Counted from the first letter of the stretch, positions 1 through 7,160 are shown. The stretch is DNA of 17,857 nt from DASZKW01 sp035552775 (GCA_035552775.1 DASZKW010000002.1:1-17857); one strand, 5' to 3'. Notes: a model not told the origin generated them from the sequence alone. Translations and numbers: made by a program.

Positions 1-2
1 GC

Positions 3-185
3 GTGGGGCGGGGCCCGGCGGGCGCGGGAGGCGTCCAACCTCTCAGCCGCACGTGGCACCTGCGCCAGGTCCTCGACGATCCCGCCGGCGACCGGGATTT
101 GGCGCTCGTTGCCGAGGTCGATCTGGCCGCCTCCGACGCCGCGGGCGAGGCTGTGGTGCGCCCAATTGCCGTCGGCCGCCTCTGA
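3..185 (+). CDS. C-terminal end of a probable DUF3516-type DEAD/DEAH helicase (partial, runs off left edge)
   Basis: The reading frame is open from the left edge to a TGA at 183-185 and supplies only about 60 residues. The tail reads TWHLRQVLDDPAGDRD, then a VAEVDLAASD segment and an AVGRL ending. From memory this resembles the C-terminus of actinobacterial DEAD/DEAH helicases that carry DUF3516, where a short beta-rich tail with 'DPxGDxDW' and 'VDLxASD' closes the protein. No helicase motifs are visible because the body lies outside the window. The gene is convergent with accA1 and the two stop codons are about 90 bp apart, with a long palindrome between. Identification rests on one short tail, so another protein with a similar ending is possible. 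Confidence 0.5.
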   Translation: MGRGPAGAGGVQPLSRTWHLRQVLDDPAGDRDLALVAEVDLAASDAAGEAVVRPIAVGRL

Positions 186-236
186 AGTCGGCGGCCCACA
201 AGGGAGCGCTGTTTGAAATGCACGCTTTGGTGCGAG

Positions 237-280
237 GTGAGTTACGAAGTGGGGCATATATGCCCCACTTCGTCACTCAC
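237..280. terminator. 44-bp near-perfect palindrome between convergent genes, overlapping the accA1 stop; candidate bidirectional terminator
   Basis: Positions 244-273 are a perfect inverted repeat: arms ACGAAGTGGGGCATA and its complement. Beyond one mismatch (243/274) the symmetry continues with GTGAGT at 237-242 against ACTCAC at 275-280. As RNA it gives a stem of about 20 bp with a small TATA loop from either strand. It lies between the stop of the left-edge gene (185) and accA1, and contains the accA1 TGA (275-273). No T-run follows on either side, so it is not a textbook intrinsic terminator. An operator or a cruciform-forming site is the alternative. Confidence 0.6.
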
Positions 281-2456
281 TTCCTCGGACCGGTGCCTCC
301 GCACGGAGCTCATCAGCTCTCCCGTCGGCGCCGGCCGGCGCCAACACCGCTAGCTCCTGGTCGACCGCCACCCGCTGGCCCTCCCGGACCAGTACGTCGA
401 CCGCACGGCCGGTGCTGGGCGCGACGACGACATACTCCATCTTCATGGCCTCGACGGTGACCACTGCCTGTCCTTCCGCCACCTCGTCGCCTACAGCGAC
501 GTGCACAGCGCGGACGGTGCCAGGCATGGGGCTGCGCACATGGCCGGCGGCGCCGGCCATGCCCGCGTGGGCCCGGGCGGGAGCGGGAGGCACTTCCTCG
601 AAGCCCCACGCCATGCCGTGGCGCCCGAGCCACCACCAGCCCAGCCCGTACGCCCACGAGTACCGGAGGCGCAGGCCGCCGACCTCGACATCCAGGTCGT
701 CACCCGCCACTTCGAAACGTGCCGGCGCAGGCTCCTGGTCGTCGATGGCGACCTCGAACCGCCCACTGGCTGGCTCACCACTGGCCGGCTCACCGCCGGC
801 AGGCCGGCCGTCGAGCAGTCTTTCGCCTGCGGCGCCGGCCGGCGGACCGTGGCCCGGCAAGCGCACGCGCACGTCGAGCGGCTCCCCGCCGGCAGGGCGC
901 ATGCGCCAGGTGCTCCACGCCGGTCCTCCCGCCCGCCACCCAGTCGCAGCCGACCACACGTCGTCGGGTCGACCCGACGACGCCTCCAGGTGACGGCACA
1001 GCAAAGCAGCGGCCACCACCACGTGCTGCGGTGCGCTGCCGGCGCCGCCCTCGGTGGCGGTCAGCTCTGCCAAGGAACGCTCGATGAACCCGGTGTCGAG
1101 GGTCCCGGCGAGCACGGAAGGATGGGTGACCAGGCGGTGCAGGTACCCCACGTTGGTCGCCAGTCCCAGCAGGGTGGTCCCTTCCAGGGCACGCGCCAGG
1201 CGGACCAGAGCCTCGGCGCGCGTGTCGGCCCACGCGATCACCTTGGCGATCATGGGGTCGAAGTCGGAGGAGATAGAGTTCCCGGCGGCGATGCCGTCGT
1301 CGACGCGGATCCCAGTTCCTTCCGGCGGACGCCACGCCATCACGGGGCCGCCGGTAGGCAGGAACCCTCGGGTCGGGTCCTCCGCGTAGACCCGGGCCTC
1401 GATGGCGTGCCCCCTCCAGGACACATCGCGGCCAATGTCGAGCGGCTCGCCCGCGGCCACCCGCAACTGCCACTCCACCAGGTCCACCCCGGTAACCGCT
1501 TCGGTGACGGGGTGCTCGACTTGGAGCCGGGTGTTCATCTCCAAGAAGTAGAACTTCGTCGGTTCGTCACCTGGGACCACGAACTCGACGGTTCCGGCGC
1601 CCACGTAACCGGCGGCCCGGGCGGCGTCCACCGCGGCGTCGCCCATGGCGTCACGCAGTGCGGCACGCCGGCCGACGAACAGCGGCGATGGCGCCTCCTC
1701 AACGACCTTCTGGTGCCGGCGCTGGAGGCTGCACTCGCGTTCGCCCAGGTGAATGATCTTACCGTGGGTGTCGGCCAACACCTGGATCTCGAGGTGGCGG
1801 GGGCGTTCGATCCAGCGCTCGACGAGCAGCGTGTCGTCGGAGAACCAAGCCGCCGCCTCTCGCCGCGCCGTCGCCAGCGCAGCCGCGAGCTCGCCGGGGG
1901 AGACGACGAGGTGCATGCCCTTGCCCCCTCCGCCGGCCGACGGCTTGACGAGCACCGGGTAACCCAAGGCGCCGGCGACAGCCGCCAGGTCACCGTCGCT
2001 CATCCCCGGCCCGCCGCCACCAGGAACGGTCGGCACCCCCCGAACGGCCACGATCGCCTTGGCCCTGACCTTGTCGGCCATGGCGTCGACCACCTCGGGC
2101 GGGGGACCGACCCACACCAACCCGGCGCCGATCACCGCCCGGGCAAACTCGGCGTTTTCCGAGAGGAAGCCGTAACCGGGATGGACCGCGTCCACGCCCG
2201 CTCGCAAAGCGGCGTCGACCACTGACTCCACCGACAGGTAAGCCGCCGCCCCAACCCCGGCCCGGCCGGCGCCGGCCCCGTTGCTTACCCTTGCGAGGCG
2301 AACGGCCGAGTCCGCCTCGCGGACGTGGCGGGCATCGGCGTCGGCGTCGCTGTACACGGCCACGGAGCGGATGCCGAGCCGGCGAAGGGTGCGGAAAATG
2401 CGCAGGGCGATCTCGCCCCGGTTGGCCACCACCACCGAAGCGAACACCGGGCTCAC
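273..2456 (-). CDS. accA1: Biotin-dependent acyl-CoA carboxylase alpha subunit (methylcrotonyl-CoA carboxylase type): biotin carboxylase plus BCCP
   Basis: This 727-residue protein carboxylates its own biotin using ATP and bicarbonate and passes the carboxyl group to the AccD1 partner. The biotin carboxylase N-domain starts at once (ANRGEIALRIFRTL, residues 11-24). HPGYGFLSENAEF (92-104), the ATP-grasp glycine loop GGGGKGM (175-181), ECSLQRRHQK (241-250) and EMNTRLQVEHPVTE (306-319) follow. A C-terminal biotinyl domain carries EAMKME, with the biotinylated lysine at about residue 672. The GTG start at 2456 overlaps the accD1 stop by 4 bp (GTGA), indicating translational coupling; the frame stays open upstream but only as a shadow of accD1. 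A Gly/Ala/Arg-rich insert near residues 57-72 and a GEPASG-type linker repeat before the BCCP domain are unusual. Leucine catabolism is the likely role, judged from the partner. Confidence 0.93.
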   Translation of the reverse strand: MSPVFASVVVANRGEIALRIFRTLRRLGIRSVAVYSDADADARHVREADSAVRLARVSNGAGAGRAGVGAAAYLSVESVVDAALRAGVDAVHPGYGFLSENAEFARAVIGAGLVWVGPPPEVVDAMADKVRAKAIVAVRGVPTVPGGGGPGMSDGDLAAVAGALGYPVLVKPSAGGGGKGMHLVVSPGELAAALATARREAAAWFSDDTLLVERWIERPRHLEIQVLADTHGKIIHLGERECSLQRRHQKVVEEAPSPLFVGRRAALRDAMGDAAVDAARAAGYVGAGTVEFVVPGDEPTKFYFLEMNTRLQVEHPVTEAVTGVDLVEWQLRVAAGEPLDIGRDVSWRGHAIEARVYAEDPTRGFLPTGGPVMAWRPPEGTGIRVDDGIAAGNSISSDFDPMIAKVIAWADTRAEALVRLARALEGTTLLGLATNVGYLHRLVTHPSVLAGTLDTGFIERSLAELTATEGGAGSAPQHVVVAAALLCRHLEASSGRPDDVWSAATGWRAGGPAWSTWRMRPAGGEPLDVRVRLPGHGPPAGAAGERLLDGRPAGGEPASGEPASGRFEVAIDDQEPAPARFEVAGDDLDVEVGGLRLRYSWAYGLGWWWLGRHGMAWGFEEVPPAPARAHAGMAGAAGHVRSPMPGTVRAVHVAVGDEVAEGQAVVTVEAMKMEYVVVAPSTGRAVDVLVREGQRVAVDQELAVLAPAGADGRADELRAEAPVRGSE

Positions 2457-4072
2457 ATTCGGAACACGCCGTAACCCACGGGCCCGAGGGGCACGCGCGA
2501 AGCGGCGGCCAAGCTGAGACCGAGGACGGTGCGGGTGTCGACAGGGTCGATGACACCGTCGTCCCACAGGCGAGCCGTCGAGTAGTACGGGCTGCCCTGG
2601 GCCTCGTACTGGTCGACGATCGCCCGGCGCCGAGCTTCGGCCCCGCCGGCCGCCCCGCCGGCCGCCCCGCCGGCCGCCCCGCCGCCACCGATCACGTCGC
2701 CGAGGACCGAAGCCGCCTGGGCACCCCCCATCACCGAGATCCTGGCGTTGGGCCACATCCACAGGAATCGTGGCGAGTACGCCCGGCCGCACATGGCGTA
2801 GTTGCCGGCCCCGAACGAACCGCCGATCACCACCGTCACCTTGGGCACCCGGGCGCACGCCACCGCGGTGACCATCTTGGCGCCGTGCTTGGCGATCCCG
2901 CCGGCCTCGTACTCGCGCCCGACCATGAAACCGGTGATGTTCTGGAGGAAGACCAGGGGGATTCCCCGGCGGTCGCACAACTCGATGAAGTGGGCGCCCT
3001 TCATGGCTGATTCGCTGAACAGGACGCCGTTGTTGGCAACGACACCTGCCGGGTGGCCGCAGATGCGGGCGAAGCCGCAAACCAGGGTGGGCCCGTACTC
3101 GCGCTTGAACTCGAGCAAGCGGCTGCCGTCCACCACCCGGGCGATCACCTCGCGGACGTCGTAGGGGGTGCGGTTGTCGGGGGGCACCACGCCGTACAGC
3201 TCGAGCGGATCGGCGGCGGGCGCCTCGGCCTCCTCCACCTCCCACGCCGGAGGTGGCACCGGGGCGAAGGTGGCAACGATGTCGCGCACGATGGTGAGGG
3301 CTTCGCGGTCGTTGCCGGCGAGGTGGTCGGTGACACCCGAGACCCGGCTGTGCAGGTCGCCGCCGCCGAGTTCCTCGGCGCTCACCTCCTCACCGGTAGC
3401 CGCCTTCACGAGGGGCGGGCCGCCCAGGAAGATTGTTCCCTGGTTGCCGACGATGACCGCCTCGTCGCTCATGGCGGGGACGTAGGCGCCGCCGGCGGTG
3501 CAGCTACCGAGAACCGCCGCGACCTGGGGGATGCCACGCGCCGACATGGTGGCCTGGTTGAAGAAGATGCGCCCGAAATGCTCACGGTCGGGGAAGACCT
3601 CGTCCTGGAGGGGCAGGAACGCCCCTCCCGAGTCGACCAGGTACAGGCACGGGAGGCGGTTGTCGAGGGCTACCTCCTGGGCCCGTAGGTGCTTTTTCAC
3701 CGTCATCGGGTAGTACGTCCCGCCTTTGACGGTGGCGTCATTTGCCACGATCACACATGGCCGGCCGAATACCCGGCCGATCCCGGTGATGATCCCGGCA
3801 CCCGGGCACTCGTCGCCGTACATGCCGGCGGCGGCGAGCGGGGACAGCTCGAGAAAAGGCGAACCCCTGTCCACCAGCCCTTCTACCCTGTCGCGGGGAA
3901 GAAGCTTGCCGCGCCCGAGGTGACGCCGGCGCGAGGGTTCCGAACCCCCCAGCGAGGCCCGCCCTATCCGATCCCGCAGATCGGCGACGAGGGCGGTGTT
4001 GGCCTCGAGGTGCTCGGCGAAGGCGGCCCCGGCCGGGTCGGCGGCGCTGTGCAGGACGGTCGCGGCCACCAC
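2453..4072 (-). CDS. accD1: Acyl-CoA carboxylase beta subunit, methylcrotonyl-CoA carboxylase type carboxyltransferase
   Basis: This 539-residue carboxyltransferase moves CO2 from biotin to an acyl-CoA, most likely 3-methylcrotonyl-CoA in leucine breakdown. It shows RHLGRGKLLPRDRV (50-63), KGGTYYPMTVKKHLRAQE (116-133), LVDSGGAFLP (145-154), FPDREHFGRIFFNQA (160-174), GSCTAGGAYVPAMSDE (189-204) and GTIFLGGPPLVKAATGEEVS (212-231), all hallmarks of MCC beta rather than propionyl-CoA carboxylase. The C-terminus SPYYSTARLWDDG and FRM ending also fit. The GTG start at 4072 gives the expected N-terminus and lies 7 nt after a TACGGT -10 box, so the mRNA may be leaderless. A Gly/Ala tract at about residues 462-480, encoded by a 12-bp tandem repeat, replaces the normal charged linker. 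It is first in an operon with accA1. Confidence 0.93.
   Translation of the reverse strand: MVAATVLHSAADPAGAAFAEHLEANTALVADLRDRIGRASLGGSEPSRRRHLGRGKLLPRDRVEGLVDRGSPFLELSPLAAAGMYGDECPGAGIITGIGRVFGRPCVIVANDATVKGGTYYPMTVKKHLRAQEVALDNRLPCLYLVDSGGAFLPLQDEVFPDREHFGRIFFNQATMSARGIPQVAAVLGSCTAGGAYVPAMSDEAVIVGNQGTIFLGGPPLVKAATGEEVSAEELGGGDLHSRVSGVTDHLAGNDREALTIVRDIVATFAPVPPPAWEVEEAEAPAADPLELYGVVPPDNRTPYDVREVIARVVDGSRLLEFKREYGPTLVCGFARICGHPAGVVANNGVLFSESAMKGAHFIELCDRRGIPLVFLQNITGFMVGREYEAGGIAKHGAKMVTAVACARVPKVTVVIGGSFGAGNYAMCGRAYSPRFLWMWPNARISVMGGAQAASVLGDVIGGGGAAGGAAGGAAGGAEARRRAIVDQYEAQGSPYYSTARLWDDGVIDPVDTRTVLGLSLAAASRVPLGPVGYGVFRM
2640..2686. repeat. 12-bp tandem repeat inside accD1 (three full units plus a partial fourth)
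   Basis: The plus-strand unit GCCCCGCCGGCC repeats at 2640, 2652 and 2664, with a fourth partial copy from 2676. On the coding strand it stays in frame and encodes repeated GGAA blocks. The unit length is a multiple of three, so copy-number change would not break the gene. It lies in a surface linker between the last carboxyltransferase core segment and the SPYYSTARLW tail. Confidence 0.9.
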
Positions 4073-4079
4073 CCCGGCG

Positions 4080-4109
4080 ACCGTACGGGGGCGGGGTGGG
4101 ACCGGTCAA
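4080..4109 (-). promoter_or_regulatory. Promoter of accD1-accA1 with TTGACC and TACGGT boxes
   Basis: On the minus strand TTGACC (4109-4104) and TACGGT (4085-4080) are separated by 18 bp, close to the consensus for a housekeeping actinobacterial sigma factor. Seven bases separate the -10 box from the GTG start codon at 4072, so transcription would begin at or within a base or two of the start codon. No Shine-Dalgarno sequence precedes that GTG, consistent with a leaderless transcript. Confidence 0.6.
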
Positions 4110-4133
4110 GCGGGGCACACGGAGCTGAATACA

Positions 4134-4465
4134 GTGCCAGCTGCGACAGATGTCTCCTACGCCACGGCACGTCGCCCGTGGCCCTGCTGGGCGAGACCAT
4201 CGGGGCCAACCTGGACCGCACCGTGGCCCGGTGGGGCGACAACGAGGCCCTGGTGGACTTCCCGAGCGGGCGGCGCTGGACGTACGCCGAGTTTGACGCT
4301 GACGTCCGCCGCCTCGCTAGCGCCCTTCTCGCCAAGGGGGTGGGGAAAGGGGACCGGGTCGGCATCTGGTCCCCCAACTGCCCCGAGTGGGTCGTGCTGC
4401 AGTACGCCACGGCCCGGGTGGGGGGCCATCCAGGGCGTGTCAGGGCTGAGCCTGCACGTCACTGA
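4134..4465 (+). pseudogene. Frameshifted N-terminal remnant of an AMP-binding acyl-CoA synthetase
   Basis: A GTG at 4134 opens a frame reading VPAATDVSYA. The matching continuation HGTSPVALLGETIG lies in another frame, reached by restoring one C near 4163-4168. That frame continues ANLDRTVARWGDNEALVDF, GRRWTYAEFDADVRRLAS, GVGKGDRVGIWSPNCPEWV and QYATARVG. These are the standard first 100 residues of fatty-acyl-CoA synthetases (AMP-binding family, usually about 540 residues). A second shift in a six-G run (4420-4425) would give VGAI, after which homology stops; the rest, including the AMP-binding loop, is absent. It is divergent from accD1, where liu-type clusters often carry an acyl-CoA synthetase. 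The 3' end runs into the DUF2630 gene, suggesting a deletion. Confidence 0.8.
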
Positions 4466-4698
4466 GCGTATTTCTCGACCACCGTCTCTGGCCTCACCTC
4501 GGCCTCGTCGGGGTCGAGACCAGCGTTGCGCCGGGCCCGGCGCTGGCGCAGCAGGTCCCAGCACTGGTCGAGCTGGACGCCGAGGGCGTCGAGCCTGACC
4601 CGGGCCTCTGTGGTCATCTCGCCGGTGTGGTCACGCTCGAGGGCGTGCTCCTCGGCCACCAGGGTGTCGATTCGCTCCACGATCTGTTCATCATCCAT
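4459..4698 (-). CDS. DUF2630 family small protein
   Basis: This encodes 79 residues beginning MDDEQIVERIDTLVAEEHAL, with a central LDALGVQLDQCWDLLRQRRA and a C-terminal GLDPDEAEVRPETVVEKYAQ. That pattern matches DUF2630, small actinobacterial proteins of about 80 residues whose function is unknown. The composition predicts a helical hairpin or coiled coil. The ATG at 4698 follows GGGAGGA directly, so the spacing is short; an in-frame upstream GTG would add 15 residues without family similarity. Its 3' end touches the acyl-CoA synthetase remnant, and it is divergent from the encapsulin operon across a 149-bp gap. Confidence 0.85.
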   Translation of the reverse strand: MDDEQIVERIDTLVAEEHALERDHTGEMTTEARVRLDALGVQLDQCWDLLRQRRARRNAGLDPDEAEVRPETVVEKYAQ

Positions 4699-4833
4699 TC
4701 CTCCCGTTGTACCCGTAGATAGGGCGAGCTCTACCCGCACCACCCCGGCAGGGGGATGGAGCAGCGACGCGCTGGGTAGGGTCCCCGCGTCCCAGGCGAG
4801 GCCATCGTCAAGTTTCCCCAGTTTCGCTTATCG

Positions 4834-4839
4834 AAGGAG
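4834..4839 (+). promoter_or_regulatory. Shine-Dalgarno site that fixes the TTG start of the encapsulated ferritin
   Basis: AAGGAG lies 8 nt upstream of the TTG at 4848. No ATG or GTG gives the family N-terminus, so this site decides the start. A TAGGGT at 4777-4782 is a possible -10 box further upstream, with no clear -35 partner. Confidence 0.7.
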
Positions 4840-4847
4840 ATCACCCT

Positions 4848-5225
4848 TTGCCCGAGAACTCCCAGGGTCTGCACGAGGCCCCGGAGCAGGTGAGCCCCGC
4901 TACCGTCGACCGCCACCGGGCCATCGCCTCGCTCATGGAGGAGCTGGAGGCTGTCGACTGGTACCAGCAGCGTGTCGACGCCACGGGCGACGACGACCTG
5001 CGCGCCATCCTCGCCCATAACCGCGACGAGGAGAAGGAGCACGCCGCCATGGTGCTCGAATGGTTGCGCCGCCACGACGAGACCATCGATCGGCACCTGC
5101 GGACCTACCTTTTCACCACGGCATCGATCACCGAGGTCGAGTCAGAGGAGGCTGGCGGCAAGGTGGGCCCTGCCGCGGCGGACGGATCCCTCGGTATCGG
5201 TGCGCTGCGGGGCGGTTCGCTGTGA
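4848..5225 (+). CDS. Encapsulated ferritin-like protein (EncFtn), encapsulin cargo
   Basis: This 125-residue ferroxidase oxidises Fe2+ and delivers mineral into an encapsulin nanocompartment. EncFtn proteins form a ring of dimers with the di-iron site at the dimer interface. The conserved residues are present with the numbering of the Rhodospirillum rubrum protein: E32, W38, Y39, E62 and H65 within MEELEAVDWYQQRVDA and LAHNRDEEKEHAAM. After LRTYLFTTASITEVE, a flexible linker leads to DGSLGIGALRGGSL, the encapsulin cargo-loading peptide. The TTG start at 4848 is supported by AAGGAG 8 nt upstream. The stop overlaps the encapsulin GTG start by 4 bp (GTGA). Together they form an iron-storage operon; no iron-box sequence was recognised upstream. 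Confidence 0.95.
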   Translation: MPENSQGLHEAPEQVSPATVDRHRAIASLMEELEAVDWYQQRVDATGDDDLRAILAHNRDEEKEHAAMVLEWLRRHDETIDRHLRTYLFTTASITEVESEEAGGKVGPAAADGSLGIGALRGGSL

Positions 5226-6031
5226 ACCACCTTCTGCGTGAGCTCGCCCCCCTGTCGGATGCGGCATGGAAGGAGGTGGACGAGGAGGCAAAAGCCCGGT
5301 TGGGCACCTACCTCGCTGCCCGTCGCCTCGTCGACTTCAGCGGACCTCAGGGGTGGGACCACTCCGCCCACAACCTCGGGCGCACCTCGGCGGTCGCGGA
5401 CAGTCCCCACGCCGACCTGCGGGTCCGGACCCGGCGGGTGCTCCCCCTGGTGGAGCTCAGGGTGCCGTTCAGCCTCGCCAGGGCCGAGCTCGACGACATC
5501 GAGAGGGGTGCTGGCGGCGTCGACCTCGGCCCACTCGACGAGGCGGCCAAGGTCATCGCCCTCGCCGAGAACGTCGCCGTGTTCCACGGGTTCGCCGCCG
5601 GCGGGATCGAGGGCATCACCCAGGCCACGTCGCACGGGGCCATTAAGGTGACGGGTGCCCTCGACAGTTATCCCACCCACGTGGCCAGGGCGGTGCAGGT
5701 CTTGAAGGAGGACGGCATCGGCGGGCCCTTCGGCCTGGCCCTGTCGAGTGACGTGTGGACGGGCGTGGTGGAGACCACCGAGCACGGCGGCTATCCGCTG
5801 CTCGAACACCTCCGCCGAGCCATCATCGGTGGCCCCATCGTCTGGGCGCCGGGCTTGGAGGGAGCCGTGGTCCTCAGCCAGCGGGGCGGCGACTTCGTCT
5901 TCGATTGCGGTCAGGACCTCTCGATCGGCTATCTTGGCCACGACGTGGATAGCGTTACCCTCTACCTTGAGGAGAGCTTTACCTTCAAGGTCGTGGACGA
6001 GGATGCCGCCGTGGCCCTCGGTCCCGCATGA
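5222..6031 (+). CDS. Family 1 encapsulin shell protein (linocin M18-like, HK97 fold)
   Basis: This 269-residue protein self-assembles into an icosahedral shell around the EncFtn cargo. The N-terminus LLRELAPLSDAAWKEVDEEA followed by RLVDFSGPQGWDHSAHNLGR is diagnostic. FSLARAELDDIERG, ENVAVFHGFAAGGIEGI, GPFGLALSSDVWTGV, EHGGYPLLEHLRR and the C-terminal GGDFVFDCGQDLSIGYLGHD also fit, and the length matches family 1 shells. The GTG start at 5222 overlaps the EncFtn stop by 4 bp, the cargo-then-shell order seen in other EncFtn operons. A GC-rich hairpin follows the stop and may end the transcript. The only obvious cargo here is EncFtn; no peroxidase gene is adjacent. Confidence 0.96.
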   Translation: MNHLLRELAPLSDAAWKEVDEEAKARLGTYLAARRLVDFSGPQGWDHSAHNLGRTSAVADSPHADLRVRTRRVLPLVELRVPFSLARAELDDIERGAGGVDLGPLDEAAKVIALAENVAVFHGFAAGGIEGITQATSHGAIKVTGALDSYPTHVARAVQVLKEDGIGGPFGLALSSDVWTGVVETTEHGGYPLLEHLRRAIIGGPIVWAPGLEGAVVLSQRGGDFVFDCGQDLSIGYLGHDVDSVTLYLEESFTFKVVDEDAAVALGPA

Positions 6032-6037
6032 CATCAA

Positions 6038-6079
6038 CCGCGGGCAACCCGGGGGCCCGGTTCGGGATCAGCCCCGCGG
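6038..6079 (+). terminator. GC-rich hairpin after the encapsulin gene, possible terminator
   Basis: CCGCGGG (6038-6044) pairs with CCCGCGG (6073-6079). Inside it AACC and GGG pair with CCC and GGTT to form a second stem. There is no T-run, so termination by this element is only a suggestion. Confidence 0.3.
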
Positions 6080-6173
6080 GGAAGGACGTGTGCGTACGGG
6101 AATGTCGGACAGCACACCCGTGTTATTTCAACTCGCAATGATTGAGGACCGACCTAACTCAAGGACACGACCG

Positions 6174-7109
6174 GTGACGCCTCGCCATGGAATGGGACCT
6201 GGACCGGACCTGCTGGGCCTGTACCTGGACGAAGCGGGAAGCTTCCCGCTGCTGACCAAGCCAGATGAGATGCGCTTGGGCCAGATCATCCAGGAGGGCC
6301 AGACGGCCCGGGCGACGTTGGACGACGGGACCACCCTGACCCGCCGCCAGCGCAGGGACATGTCCGCCCAGGTACGCGAGGCCGACGCCGCCACCGTGCA
6401 GTTCATCAACGCCAACCTGCGCCTCGTGGTGTCGGTGGCCCGTAAGTACCAGTGGTCCGGCCTGCCCCTCGGCGACCTCATCCAGGAGGGCAACCTGGGT
6501 CTCATCCACGCCGTCGAGAAGTTCGACTGGCGCAAGGGCTTCAAGTTCTCGACATACGCAACGTGGTGGATCCGCCAGGCCATCGGGCGCGCCATCGAGA
6601 ACACCGCCCACACGGTGCGGGTACCCGCCCACGTCGGCGACGAGATCCGCCGGGCCCGGCGCCTTCAGGCCGAGTTGGAGGCCAAGCAGGGCCGTCCGCC
6701 CACCTTGGCCGAGCTGGCCGACGCCCTCGAGACCAACGAGACGGCGTTGGCCGAGTTGTTGCGCTACGACGCCGACCCCGTCTCCCTCGACGTCACCGTG
6801 GGCGAGGACGGCGATACCAACCTCGGCGACCTGGTGGTCAACCACTCCGCTGCCTCGCCGTTCGACCAGGTGGCCGGATCCCTGCTGCCTGCCCAGATCG
6901 AGAACTTCCTGGCGACTCTCGGCGACGACGAACGCCAGGTGCTGTGGTTGCGCTACGGCCTGGACCGCGGAGAGCCCCGGACTCAGGGCGAGGTCGGCGA
7001 GATGCTCGACCTGACCGCGGAGCGGGTCCGCCGCATCGAGCGCGACGCCCTCGCCAAGCTCCGGCGCCACCTGGTGGGCAGCGACGCGCACGACCTCCTC
7101 GCCAGCTGA
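6174..7109 (+). CDS. Sigma-70 family RNA polymerase sigma factor (RpoD/SigB-like, group 2)
   Basis: This directs RNA polymerase to promoters. Region 1.2 is DLLGLYLDEAGSFPLLTKPD. Region 2 contains NLRLVVSVARKYQWSGLPLG, DLIQEGNLGLIHAVEKFDW and KFSTYATWWIRQAIGRAIEN, giving the core-binding and -10 recognition helices. Region 3 includes HVGDEIRRARRLQAELE. Region 4 ends with LDDDERQVLWLRYGL-like and RTQGEVGEMLDLTAERVRRI segments, the -35 recognition helix-turn-helix. No long region 1.1 is present, so it is an accessory principal-type factor. GTG 6174 gives 311 residues and has AAGGA 8 nt upstream (6161-6165). ATG 6102 (335 residues) and ATG 6138 are alternative in-frame starts without good ribosome sites. 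No anti-sigma gene is adjacent. Its placement right after the encapsulin operon may be chance. Confidence 0.9.
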   Translation: MTPRHGMGPGPDLLGLYLDEAGSFPLLTKPDEMRLGQIIQEGQTARATLDDGTTLTRRQRRDMSAQVREADAATVQFINANLRLVVSVARKYQWSGLPLGDLIQEGNLGLIHAVEKFDWRKGFKFSTYATWWIRQAIGRAIENTAHTVRVPAHVGDEIRRARRLQAELEAKQGRPPTLAELADALETNETALAELLRYDADPVSLDVTVGEDGDTNLGDLVVNHSAASPFDQVAGSLLPAQIENFLATLGDDERQVLWLRYGLDRGEPRTQGEVGEMLDLTAERVRRIERDALAKLRRHLVGSDAHDLLAS

Positions 7110-7160
7110 GGCAGCAGAGGCCGCTGAGCGCGGCTGAGAGAGGGCGAACGGGCGCCCGGA

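Noticed and set aside
501..2225. 574-codon open frame on the plus strand
   Set aside because: It is antisense to accA1, whose carboxylase motifs run through the whole interval; low-complexity Arg/Pro/Gly/His content marks it as a GC-driven shadow.
2640..2686. Possible CRISPR-like repeat
   Set aside because: The 12-bp units are contiguous, in frame and without spacers. No CRISPR array or cas gene was seen in the window.
2457..3245. 263-codon N-terminal extension of the accA1 frame
   Set aside because: It overlaps the conserved accD1 3' half in another frame and is Arg/Gly/Pro rich; the biotin carboxylase domain begins right at GTG 2456.
5105..6037. 310-codon minus-strand frame opposite the encapsulin gene
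   Set aside because: The plus strand has the clear encapsulin product with coupled start; the minus frame shows no motif.
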